Part shown: positions 8,011 to 18,130 of the stretch, in pieces
Position numbering within the stretch: position 1 is the first letter of the stretch
Layout: each line of letters begins with the position of its first letter
Notes under the pieces: generated by a model
Told to the model about the DNA's origin: nothing
Seen by the model: the letters and a program-made list of their open reading frames with translations, nothing else
The model's database searches: none
Program-made: the position numbers and the translations under genes
Assembly (NCBI GenBank): GCA_964437445.1
Contig: CAYTGR010000028.1
Location: 1 to 63,271 of the forward strand
Direction: 5' to 3'
Source of the DNA: CAYTGR01 sp964437445
GTDB lineage: Bacteria; Chloroflexota; Anaerolineae; B4-G1; SLSP01
DNA length: 63,271 bases

Positions 8011-9012
8011 TTAAAAAACCAGGCCGTTGTGGGTCTCGCCGTAGACACCGGCCAGCGCCTCCTCCACTTTGGGGAAGGGCGCCGCGGCCGCAAAGGCCAC
8101 CGCCTCATCCAGCTGGCGTTGCACATCGGCCTCCAGGGCCTGGAGCGCCGCTTCATCCAGCGCGCCGGCCTCCAGCAGCCGCCGGCGGAAGGTAGGGATG
8201 GGGTCGCGGGCCAGCCATTCTTCCAGCTCGCCGGGCTTCCGGTAGATTTGCGGATCGCCCTCGTAGTGACCGCGGTAGCGGTAGGTCTTGCCTTCAATAA
8301 AGGTCGGCCCTTGCCCGGCGCGGGCGCGTTCGGCGGCCGCCTTAACCGCCTCGTAGACGGCCAGGACGTCGTTGCCATCCACGATCACGCCGGGGAACCC
8401 GTAAGCTTCGGCGCGGCGGGCCAGATCGGCGAGCGGTGCCTGCCTGGATTGGGGCGTCCCTTCGCCGTAGAGGTTGTTTTCGCAGAAGAAAATGACCGGC
8501 AGCCGCCACAACCCGGCCAGATTGGCCGCCTCGTGGAAGGAGCCTTGATTGACCGCGCCGTCGCCGAAAAAGGCCAGCGCGACGTGCGGCTCGCGGCGCA
8601 TTTGGAAGGCGAGCGCCGCGCCGACCGCGATGGGGAAACCTCCGCCCACGATCCCGTTGGCGCCGAGGATGCCCAGCTCAAAGTCGGCGATGTGCAGCGA
8701 GCCCCCCCGTCCCCGGCAATAGCCCGGCGCGCGGGCGGCCAGCTCCGCCATCATGTAGCGGGGGTCGCCGCCTTTGCCCAACAGGTGCCCGTGACCCCGG
8801 TGCGTGCTGGTGATGACATCATCGCGGTTAAGCGCCAGCCCGGCGCCGACGGCGGTGGCCTCTTGTCCCACGCACGAATGGATGAAGCCGGGGATCAGGC
8901 CACGCCGGCGCTCTTCAATGGCCCGCAGCTCAAATTCGCGGACCAATACCATCCGGCGGTAAAACTCGGCCAGGAATTCTTTAGGATACATGGATACTGC
9001 CACGTTGCTCAT
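8011..9012 (-). CDS. 2-oxoacid dehydrogenase E1 component, alpha subunit
   Basis: A 333-residue thiamine-diphosphate-dependent subunit. The cofactor motif runs from GDGAVNQGSFHEAAN to CENNLYGEGTPQ. HIADFELGILGANGIVGGG and the phosphorylation-loop-like YRYRGHYEGDP are typical of pyruvate/acetoin dehydrogenase alpha chains. It forms the E1 heterotetramer with the next gene. Translation could start at TTG or ATG up to 9048; I prefer ATG 9012 (MSNVAVSMYPKEF) because AAGGGGCAGG lies just upstream. It is the first gene of a minus-strand unit E1 alpha, E1 beta, isomerase-like, E2. Confidence 0.94.
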   Translation of the reverse strand: MSNVAVSMYPKEFLAEFYRRMVLVREFELRAIEERRRGLIPGFIHSCVGQEATAVGAGLALNRDDVITSTHRGHGHLLGKGGDPRYMMAELAARAPGYCRGRGGSLHIADFELGILGANGIVGGGFPIAVGAALAFQMRREPHVALAFFGDGAVNQGSFHEAANLAGLWRLPVIFFCENNLYGEGTPQSRQAPLADLARRAEAYGFPGVIVDGNDVLAVYEAVKAAAERARAGQGPTFIEGKTYRYRGHYEGDPQIYRKPGELEEWLARDPIPTFRRRLLEAGALDEAALQALEADVQRQLDEAVAFAAAAPFPKVEEALAGVYGETHNGLVF

Positions 9013-9360
9013 ACCTGCCCCTTGTGCACAATGATTCAACCGGTTCACGGCCCGGCGTTTGAGTTATCGGTCAGTTGGGTTAATATGAGGAGGGAGGACC
9101 TCCAGGGTTAGGTTACTTACAACTATAGTTTAAGCTTTTTTTGTGCGAATGTCAAGTAGCACTTTACATATCCGCCAAGTGACACTTGACGTTAGCCGGG
9201 TCATTGTTAGTGTCACTAAACACTTATCTGATAAAATGCCCCTGCTCCGATGCAAAAGCTGTCTAACAATTGAAACGCATCCTTAACGGCGGTGGAGGTG
9301 ACATTTTCACCATCTTGCAGTATCATTATTTCAGGTTTGTTGCCGGGGTAATAAACACGT
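9013..9360. promoter_or_regulatory. Divergent regulatory region with CAAGT/ACTTG palindromes
   Basis: An AT-rich, non-coding space between the E1 operon (minus) and the 1235-residue signalling gene (plus). It holds a perfect palindrome CAAGTGACACTTG at 9176-9188 and a degenerate copy, CAAGTAGCACTTT, at 9153-9165, 23 bp apart. The second copy overlaps a minus-strand TTGACA (9150-9155) that could be the -35 of the E1 operon. These look like operator sites for an unidentified regulator. The -10 element is not clear on either strand. Confidence 0.45.
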
Positions 9361-12300
9361 ATGAAAATCAAGTTTTGGGGTGCCCGCGGCTCCATCCCGG
9401 CGCCGCTCAAACCGGCCGAAGTCCGTGAGAAACTGGTCCAGGCCATTTTGGACCTGCCAGAGCTGGTTGATCCACACGACGAGGCCGCCGTGCGTGCTTA
9501 CGTGGCCGGGCTACCGCCGTTGCAGGCCGGGACCGCCGGTGGTAACACGGCCTGCGTGGAGATCCAGGCCGGCGAAGAGACCATCGCCGTGGATGCCGGC
9601 ACCGGCCTGCGCGAGCTCGGCCTGGAGCTGATGCGGGGGGCCTTCGGCCAGGGCAAAGGCGTCTTGCATCTTTTCATCAGCCATCCCCATTGGGACCACA
9701 TCCAGGGCTTTACCATGTTTGTCCCGGCCTTCGTGCCCGGCAACCGCATCTACATCTACGGCCTCCATGACCTGCGCGCCGCCTTTGAAATGCAACACAC
9801 GTTCGCCACCTGGCCGGTCACGCTGGAAAAAATGGACGCGACCATCACGTTCGTCCCTTTGCAATTGGATACGCCCCTCACCTTGGGCCAGATACGCATA
9901 GAGACTTTTCAGGGGCACCACCCTGGCGATTCCTATTGTTATCGCTTCACCGACCGCCACAGTGTCTTTGTCTACGCCAGCGACGTGGAATTCAAGCAGC
10001 TGGACCCGGAAGGGGTCCAATCCTACGTGAATTTTTTCCGCGACGCCGGTGCGCTGGTTTTTGACGCGCAGTACACGTTGCGGGATGTCTGGCGGAAGGT
10101 GGACTGGGGGCACAGCTCGGCCCTGATCGGAGTAGACCTGGCCCGGGCCGCCGGCGTCAAACGGCTGATCCTGTTTCACCACGATCCGACCTACTCCGAC
10201 ACCGACCTGGAGCGGATCCGCTCCACGGCCGTGGCCTACCAGGAGCAAGCTCCGGCCGGTCCCACCTGTGAAATCCTGGTGGCCTACGAAGGGTTGACGC
10301 TAGACCTGACGCCGGAGCACGCCATGGATTTCCAGTTACTTGCTAACGGCGAGACGGCCATCCTGACCCCGGCGCGTGTCTTTGACGAGCTCGGAGTGGA
10401 CCAGCTGGCCCGCCACCTGGCCGGGGGGCCGGCCGCCAACCCCATTGTGGACCTATCACAGGTGGAAACGTTGACCACCGGGGGGCTCAAGGCGCTGGTC
10501 ACGCTCCAACAGCAGCAGGGAACCCCGATTGTCCTGACCGTCCCCTCCAAAAACGTCCGGCGGATCATCCAGCTCTCCGGCTACCAGGATTGTTTTGCGG
10601 TTTATCCCTCGGTAGCGGCCGCGCTGGCGGCGGTGCGAGCGCGGGAGGCCGCCTATCTGCCAGGCCAAATTGTGGAAGGCCGCTACCAGATCCAACAACG
10701 CTTAGGGCAGAGCGCGCTCGGCACAACGTTGGAGGCCGTGGATACCCGCACCGGTCGCGCCGTGGCCTTGAAGGTACTCTCGCCAGTCTTTAGCTCTGAG
10801 ACCGTGGAACGGTTCCTGCAACAAGCCCCGCTGATCACGGCCCTGGCCCACCCCCACATCGTGCCGGTGCTGGAATGGCGTCGTACCGCCATAGCGACCT
10901 ATGAGGTGGAGGAACTGTTGGAAGCGCCCACGCTGGAGCAGGTGTTCGCGCTTGCTTCGGGGCCCTTGCCCGGCGATGAGGCTTTAGAGATCGCCCGTGC
11001 CGTTTCCGAAGCCCTGGAATATGCCCACAGCCGGGGCGTGATCCACGGTGACCTCAAGCCCGCCAATATCTTCCTCACCCCCCAAGGGGTGAAAGTCGGC
11101 GGCTTTGGCCTGGGACGCCTGGCGGAAGGGCGGAGTCTGCAGGACACCCTCTTGTTGTTCATGGATCCTGCTTACCTGGCCCCTGAGCAAATTTTGGGCC
11201 AACCGCTGGACGCCCGCACCGACTTATATGCCCTGGGGGTCGTCCTTTATCGCCTGTTTACCGGGGCGTTACCCTTTGTCGGTGACCCGCAGACCGTGTT
11301 GGACGCCCACCTGCACCAGATTCCCTTTTTGCCCAGCGATCTTAACCCGCACATCTCACCCTCGCTGGAGCATTTAATCCTCAAGCTGCTGGCGAAAAAT
11401 CCCAGCGACCGCTACACCAGCTCGGTGCAGGCCTTGCGTATTTCCGGGAGCCTGGTAGCACACACCGACGAGATGCTGCGCTTCCCCCGCAGCTGGCTGG
11501 TGGGGCGCGAAACTCCTTTGCAGATGCTCCTGGATAGCTGGGAAAAGGCCCGTCAGGGGCAGGGCCAGCTGGTTTTTCTAACCGGGGAGCCGGGTATCGG
11601 CAAAACGGTGATGGTACAACATGCCGCCACCCAGAGCGGCGCGCACCTGGTCTTGATGGGCTATGCCGAAGAGCGCACCGAGCTGCCCGCCTACCACCTT
11701 TTCACCCAGGTGTTGCGGGCTTATTTAGCCACCGTGCCGCCTGAGCTCTTTGATGAAGAGGCCCGCCAGCTGTTAAGCGACCTCGTCCGCCTGGTCCCGG
11801 AAATCCAGGAACTCCTGCCTGACCTGCCTGCTTCTCCGGCACTGGAGCCGGTCCAGGAGCAGTCGCGCTGGACGGGCAGCCTGATGCGCTTTATCCAGCG
11901 CGCCACGCGCGAACGTCCCTGGTTCGTGATCCTGGATAACCTGCAATGGGCAGACGCCAGCAGTCTGGAGCTGCTGCGCTATCTGGCCTGGCAGCTGCCC
12001 ACGCTGAGTTTGTTGGTCGTGGGCGTTTACCGTGATACCGATCTGACCCCGGATCACCCCTTGTCGCACATCGTGGGAGCTTTGGGCCGCGAGCCCAATT
12101 GCCGCTCGCTCCATTTAGAACGGCTGAACGAAGATGAGGTGAACCAGCTTTTGGCTGATATCTGGCAGCGGCCGGTGCCGGAAGCTCTCAGCGAGTTGAT
12201 TTGTCACCATACCGACGGCAACCCTTTTTATGTGGAAGAGGTGGCGAAAGAGCTGTTAGATAAAGGCGACATCCAGCTCCAGGCCGGGGAGTGGATCTTG

Positions 12301-13068
12301 CCTGACCTGCAGACGGTTGCGCTGCCCAGCAGCGTCCGTGAAGTCGTGTTGCACCGGATCAGTTTCCTGACGCCGGGCACTCAAAACCTCCTACGGCAGG
12401 CGGCGGTGCTGGGACAGACGTTTTACTTTGACGATTTGCGGGAGATGAGCGGGCTTTCGGAGTGGGAAGTGCTGGAGCACCTGGACCTGGCCCTGGAACG
12501 GCAGCTGGTGTTGGAAATGCCGCGCGAGGGGCAGCTCCGTTTCCGCCATGCCACCATCCAGCAGGTGCTCTACAACGAGCTGGGGACGCTGCGCCGGCGC
12601 ATGTTGCACCGGCAGGCCGGCGAGGCGTTAGAGCGGCGGGCCGGCCCGGAAGCGATGCAGCGGGTCGAGGAGCTGGCCTATCATTTCAGCCAGGCCGGCG
12701 AACCGGAGCGCTTTATCGCCTACAGCCTGCCGGCCGCCCGGCAGGCCCAGGCCGCCTACGCGAATGAGGCGGCCATCTCCTGGTATACCCGCACGTTGGA
12801 TATGTTGCGCCTCCTCGGCGTCGACCGGAGCATCACCTACCAGACGCTGGAGATCTCCGTCCACAAAGCACTGGCTGAATTGCTGGCCGGGATGGGACGG
12901 TCGGAAGCGGCCCTGGAGCATTGCCGGGCGGCTTTAGCCTTGCTGGATGAGGGCGCCCCGGCTGCGGCCACAGCTCGGCAACGGGCCGAGCTCTGGCAAC
13001 AGATTGCCGCTCTCTGTAAAGCGCGTGACGATGACGGCCCGCCCTCGTCTGAAGGGCAGGTGAACTGA
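9361..13068 (+). CDS. MBL-fold hydrolase / STAS / protein-kinase-like / AAA ATPase / TPR-like fusion
   Basis: A 1235-residue multidomain protein. Residues 1-320: metallo-beta-lactamase fold, metal site H108-x-H110-x-D112-H113 (SHPHWDH), later His in QGHHPGD and LFHHDP. Residues 322-430: STAS/anti-sigma-antagonist-like domain (VDLSQVETLTTGGLKAL). Residues 441-700: Ser/Thr kinase fold with VALK (K471), HGDLKPAN (D564), but DFG replaced by GFG at 581-583 (VKVGGFGLGR). Residues 715-1000: AAA/AcyK-type ATPase with Walker A GEPGIGKT (742-749) and Walker B VILDN (856-860). The C-terminus is helical and TPR-like. No signal peptide or membrane segment is seen, so it is cytoplasmic. Probably an input-integrating regulator; the MBL substrate is unknown. 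Confidence 0.9.
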   Translation: MKIKFWGARGSIPAPLKPAEVREKLVQAILDLPELVDPHDEAAVRAYVAGLPPLQAGTAGGNTACVEIQAGEETIAVDAGTGLRELGLELMRGAFGQGKGVLHLFISHPHWDHIQGFTMFVPAFVPGNRIYIYGLHDLRAAFEMQHTFATWPVTLEKMDATITFVPLQLDTPLTLGQIRIETFQGHHPGDSYCYRFTDRHSVFVYASDVEFKQLDPEGVQSYVNFFRDAGALVFDAQYTLRDVWRKVDWGHSSALIGVDLARAAGVKRLILFHHDPTYSDTDLERIRSTAVAYQEQAPAGPTCEILVAYEGLTLDLTPEHAMDFQLLANGETAILTPARVFDELGVDQLARHLAGGPAANPIVDLSQVETLTTGGLKALVTLQQQQGTPIVLTVPSKNVRRIIQLSGYQDCFAVYPSVAAALAAVRAREAAYLPGQIVEGRYQIQQRLGQSALGTTLEAVDTRTGRAVALKVLSPVFSSETVERFLQQAPLITALAHPHIVPVLEWRRTAIATYEVEELLEAPTLEQVFALASGPLPGDEALEIARAVSEALEYAHSRGVIHGDLKPANIFLTPQGVKVGGFGLGRLAEGRSLQDTLLLFMDPAYLAPEQILGQPLDARTDLYALGVVLYRLFTGALPFVGDPQTVLDAHLHQIPFLPSDLNPHISPSLEHLILKLLAKNPSDRYTSSVQALRISGSLVAHTDEMLRFPRSWLVGRETPLQMLLDSWEKARQGQGQLVFLTGEPGIGKTVMVQHAATQSGAHLVLMGYAEERTELPAYHLFTQVLRAYLATVPPELFDEEARQLLSDLVRLVPEIQELLPDLPASPALEPVQEQSRWTGSLMRFIQRATRERPWFVILDNLQWADASSLELLRYLAWQLPTLSLLVVGVYRDTDLTPDHPLSHIVGALGREPNCRSLHLERLNEDEVNQLLADIWQRPVPEALSELICHHTDGNPFYVEEVAKELLDKGDIQLQAGEWILPDLQTVALPSSVREVVLHRISFLTPGTQNLLRQAAVLGQTFYFDDLREMSGLSEWEVLEHLDLALERQLVLEMPREGQLRFRHATIQQVLYNELGTLRRRMLHRQAGEALERRAGPEAMQRVEELAYHFSQAGEPERFIAYSLPAARQAQAAYANEAAISWYTRTLDMLRLLGVDRSITYQTLEISVHKALAELLAGMGRSEAALEHCRAALALLDEGAPAAATARQRAELWQQIAALCKARDDDGPPSSEGQVN

Positions 13069-13080
13069 AGACCTGAAGGA

Positions 13081-13118
13081 TCAGCGCGCTCTGTTTTGCA
13101 ACAGAGCGCGCTGATTTT
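13081..13118 (+). terminator. Rho-independent terminator
   Basis: A perfect 15-bp stem, TCAGCGCGCTCTGTT (13081-13095) with its complement at 13100-13114, a TTGC loop and TTTT after it. It is 12 bp beyond the stop of the kinase fusion gene and lies between convergent genes, so it may also stop transcription from the other side. Confidence 0.85.
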
Positions 13119-13161
13119 GGGCCGCCGGACCGGCGGCAAGCCGCGCTTGTCTCCAGTACGG

Positions 13162-16100
13162 CTATGGCGTTGCGCGGAGCACGACCGGCAGGTAGAGCGC
13201 GTTCGGGTAAGGCGCGATGACGTTGACCTGCACCTCCGCAAAGCGCATCAACGGCTCCAGCACCGGGTAGGTGAGCGGGCTGCGCAGCGCGCCCTCCGGC
13301 GTGGTAGCCAGCTGCACGCTGGCTTCGGTCTGCACAGCGCCCGGCAGGACGGTGAAGAAGACCGAGACACGGTAATCGCCCACCCCGGCGTTTTCAAGGA
13401 TGGCCGTGTAGATACCATCGCCGGCCTGCGCATCCGGGGCTACGCCGAGATCCCCAAAGAGCACCGGCTGCGTGGTCCCGCCGGGCAGCTCCACCAACCC
13501 CACGACGGTGACGTTGCCGGCCACCGGCAGCGTCTGCCCGGTGGAAGCCTGCAACACGATCCGCTCCGGGTAGCGGACGACCGTGCCGTTCACCGCCGCG
13601 ACCGTCGCGGCAAAGGTGAAGGCATTTTCCGCAGCCTCCCCGCCGATCCAGTAGAAGAGCGGCAGCGGGGTGGCCGGCGTGGCGCCCGGGGCGGTGATCC
13701 GCAGGCCCCAAAGCCCCGTCTGCGCCGACACCTTCATGGAGCAGAGCGTCCCCTGATACCGGCCTGCGCTGGCAGCCGTGCAGGGGGTCACCGGGGCGGT
13801 GACGCCCAACGGGTTCACCAGCATGAGCGTCGCCGAGGTCGGCGCGCCCCGGTAGGCCACCGCTAAGTCCAGCTGGCCCAAGGTGGAATCCACTTGCCAG
13901 GGGATGGTGATGGGGATAGCACTGGTGAGGGAGATGACATTGGTCGCCAGGTTCACATCCGCCAGGGCCGAGGTGCGCTGGTTGGCCGTGCGCAGCGCCG
14001 CGATCAGGTCATCCAGGCCGGAACTGGTACCGGCATCGCCATTGATGAAGGCGTAGAGGCCGCCGGTCTGTTGCGCCACCTGCTGGAGCATTTCGGCAAT
14101 CCCCTCATCCACGCCGTAGCCAAAGGTGTAGGCCGGGATGGCTGCCGCTTGATAGCCGGTGATCACATCCAGCGGATAAATCGTGCCGGTGAGCTCCTGC
14201 CCGGTGGTGAGCAGGTAGACCGCCCGGTTGGTGGTGGTCGGAACCCCTGGCGCGGTCAGGCCGGCCAGCGCCACACTGAGCGCGTTGCCGGGGGCACTCT
14301 CATGGCCGCCAACGGCGAGGTTGGCAATCGCGGCCTTGATGGGCAGGCGACTGGCCGCATCGCCCAGGATCGTGAGCGGGACGGTCGGCGTGACCAGCCC
14401 GTCGTAGACGATGAGGCCCAGCCTATCCCCAGCCGGCAGGGTGTCCACCAGCACATTCAGTGCCGCTTTGGCGTAATCCAGCTGGCTGCTGACCGACATG
14501 TTGTCGGAGACATCCAGTACCAGCTGGCGGGCCGTGCCCTGGACGGCCAGGGTTTGCTCCTCCAGGCCGCTTTCCTGCGCGGCTAAGGTCGTGCCCGTGT
14601 TCCAGACGATCTGGAGCGCGGCGCGGGCTGCCGTCTGACTGCCCGGCAGTTGGAGGGCGGGGGCCTGCCCGGCGGCCGGTGCAACCGCGGCCAGCTCCTG
14701 GTGATAGAGCCGGGTGGGCAGCGAGGCCCGTTGCCCATCGCGGGGGTCGGCGGAGACAGCCCGCTTGAGGGTATCCCATCCGCTGGCAGCGTAGCAGCGC
14801 CGTTGCGCGTTATTAGAAGTGGAGGGGTTATTGATGGCCGTGGAGAAGTTGAGCCAGTTGTAACTGCCCGTTCCCCCACAGCCGGTTGAGCGGGCATTCC
14901 ACTGACTGTTCATGATGGAGTTACTGACGGCGTTGTCGCCGGAGAGCGGCGTCCCGATCCAGGTTGAAGTAGCTTGATTCCCCTTGTACTCATCGTAGAG
15001 CGAGTAGAAATAGTGGCCGAACTCATGGGCCAGGGTGTAGCCGCCGCCCTGCGCGCCGCAATCGCCGCTCAGGAAATCAACGCCGCTGAAGCTATCACAC
15101 ATCTGGATACGCGAATTGCTGCCGGGGTTGGCGTAGCCGGAGATGTGCGCGTTGGGCCAGCAGCTCTGAATCCAGACGATATGCGAGCGATCGGAGTTGC
15201 GGCCACCAGTGTAGATCGTCACCCGGCGGAGGCGGTTCGCGCCGTTAGAAGCCTCATAAACGCCGTCAGCAAAGTAGCGGATGACATTCTCGTAGGGGGT
15301 CCGGTTAGACGGGGTATTGTAGAGCGAGATCGTCACATCCACATCCACCACGTTGTTGGCGGTGGTGGCGCTGGCGACGTTGCTGTAGCCGGAGACGCCG
15401 TAAGCATTGCGGGCGCGCACCCGGTAGTAGTAAGTTGTGTTGGGGTTTTTGGAGCCGGTATCGGCATAGGTCGTGGCCCCATTGGAGAGGGTAACGATCC
15501 CGGCGAAGCCGCTCCCGCTGCTGAGCGAGCGTTCCACCTCAAAGGTCGTTGCGCCGTAGCCCTGCCAGGAGAGGTTGATCACGTTGCCTGAAGCCAGCGC
15601 GGCGCTGAGGTTGGTGGGGGCCGCCGGCGCGGTGTTGGGCGTGCCGATCTGCACGTTATCAAGCTCCCACCACCAGTCCCAGTAAGCATTGTAGTAGCGG
15701 AAGCGTACCATCACGTTGGAGCGGCGGGCCGCCAGGGAAGAGATGTCCAGGTTAACCTGCCCCTGGTAATCGGCCGTGCGGTACCAGACATTGGTCCAGG
15801 TGCTCCCGCCGTTGTTGCTTACATCCACGGCGGCGCGGGAAGAATCATAGGCGCGGAAGTGGGTGCGGAAGATCAGGCGCACGGTGCTGTAGCTGCTCAA
15901 GTTGAGCGCCGGCGTCCGCAGCTGGGTATCCAGCCAACAGTAGCCGGCCCAATCGCTATCGGCAATGGCAAAGTTGCCGCTGCCGCCGGTGTTGTTGGGA
16001 CGCCCGCCGGGGTTGTTAAAGCGCCAGCCCCGATCGCTGGCGCAGTACCCGGTGCCGGTTTGGTTAATCACCTGCCAGCCAGAGGGCAAGCTGGCGCTGC

Positions 16101-16254
16101 TGAAGGCTTCATCTATCACAAAACCGGCGGGGCTGAGCAGGGTTTGGGGTTCGCCGCCCCCTTGGGCCAGCGCCGGAGTGGGCCACCAGAGCACCAAAGC
16201 GCAGGCCAATCCCAACCATTTCCATCCCAAACGTGCTATCAGGGGCGATTGCAT
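13162..16254 (-). CDS. Secreted CLCA-like metalloprotease / VWA protein
   Basis: A 1030-residue exported protein. Signal peptide (MQSPLIARLGWKWLGLACAL, cleavage near TPALAQ), a jelly-roll choice-of-anchor-like region, a fibronectin type III domain (APAAPTNLSAALASGN), then a zinc protease segment with H410-E411-x-x-H414 in TLAHEFGHYFYSLYDEYKGN. Next comes a VWA domain near 575-760 whose MIDAS reads DVSDN rather than DxSxS. The C-terminus ends ALYLPVVLRATP. Protease with HExxH...DEY followed by VWA is the layout of CLCA proteins, usually described from animals, with bacterial relatives. AGGAG precedes ATG 16254. Probably cleaves or binds extracellular protein or matrix; the target is unknown. 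Confidence 0.85.
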   Translation of the reverse strand: MQSPLIARLGWKWLGLACALVLWWPTPALAQGGGEPQTLLSPAGFVIDEAFSSASLPSGWQVINQTGTGYCASDRGWRFNNPGGRPNNTGGSGNFAIADSDWAGYCWLDTQLRTPALNLSSYSTVRLIFRTHFRAYDSSRAAVDVSNNGGSTWTNVWYRTADYQGQVNLDISSLAARRSNVMVRFRYYNAYWDWWWELDNVQIGTPNTAPAAPTNLSAALASGNVINLSWQGYGATTFEVERSLSSGSGFAGIVTLSNGATTYADTGSKNPNTTYYYRVRARNAYGVSGYSNVASATTANNVVDVDVTISLYNTPSNRTPYENVIRYFADGVYEASNGANRLRRVTIYTGGRNSDRSHIVWIQSCWPNAHISGYANPGSNSRIQMCDSFSGVDFLSGDCGAQGGGYTLAHEFGHYFYSLYDEYKGNQATSTWIGTPLSGDNAVSNSIMNSQWNARSTGCGGTGSYNWLNFSTAINNPSTSNNAQRRCYAASGWDTLKRAVSADPRDGQRASLPTRLYHQELAAVAPAAGQAPALQLPGSQTAARAALQIVWNTGTTLAAQESGLEEQTLAVQGTARQLVLDVSDNMSVSSQLDYAKAALNVLVDTLPAGDRLGLIVYDGLVTPTVPLTILGDAASRLPIKAAIANLAVGGHESAPGNALSVALAGLTAPGVPTTTNRAVYLLTTGQELTGTIYPLDVITGYQAAAIPAYTFGYGVDEGIAEMLQQVAQQTGGLYAFINGDAGTSSGLDDLIAALRTANQRTSALADVNLATNVISLTSAIPITIPWQVDSTLGQLDLAVAYRGAPTSATLMLVNPLGVTAPVTPCTAASAGRYQGTLCSMKVSAQTGLWGLRITAPGATPATPLPLFYWIGGEAAENAFTFAATVAAVNGTVVRYPERIVLQASTGQTLPVAGNVTVVGLVELPGGTTQPVLFGDLGVAPDAQAGDGIYTAILENAGVGDYRVSVFFTVLPGAVQTEASVQLATTPEGALRSPLTYPVLEPLMRFAEVQVNVIAPYPNALYLPVVLRATP

Positions 16255-16558
16255 GGCTTTACTCCTTTCGTAGAAAACACCCATCGGGAAAGGATATTCA
16301 CCAACAAAAGGATCGCCTGATTAGTCCAGCGCGCCTCCCTGACAGGGATTCACCGCTCCTGCCGGCGTCTGCGTCGGCGTGGGGTGGGGGGGATGAGTTT
16401 ACTTTGATAATAGAGGAATTGGGGGGAAAGTCAAGGGGCGTCCACGAATATTTCCGAAGGCACGAACCATCGCTTCAGATCAGCGAAGTTTGGTGTAAAA
16501 TAGCGTGGATGAGTCCTTCCCTACCGTGTGGCGATAACGACGAAAGGTCAATTGAGAG
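16255..16558. promoter_or_regulatory. Divergent promoter region, CLCA-like gene / hsd operon
   Basis: A 304-bp non-coding space between two divergent genes. It contains an AT-rich stretch near 16400-16435 and no palindrome or heptamer repeat that I can see. No promoter matches the consensus well enough to call. GAAAGG at 16542-16547 is a plausible ribosome site for hsdM. Confidence 0.35.

Positions 16559-18126
<1,568 letters not shown>

Positions 18127-18130
<4 letters not shown>

Noticed and set aside
7468..9111. 547-codon plus-strand frame
   Set aside because: Shadow across the E1 alpha and E1 beta genes; high GC leaves antisense frames open.
9216..9446. 76-codon minus-strand frame over the start of the kinase fusion gene
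   Set aside because: The C-terminal half looks mildly protein-like, but the start overlaps a well supported gene and no family is recognised. Could be a decayed gene end; not enough to call.
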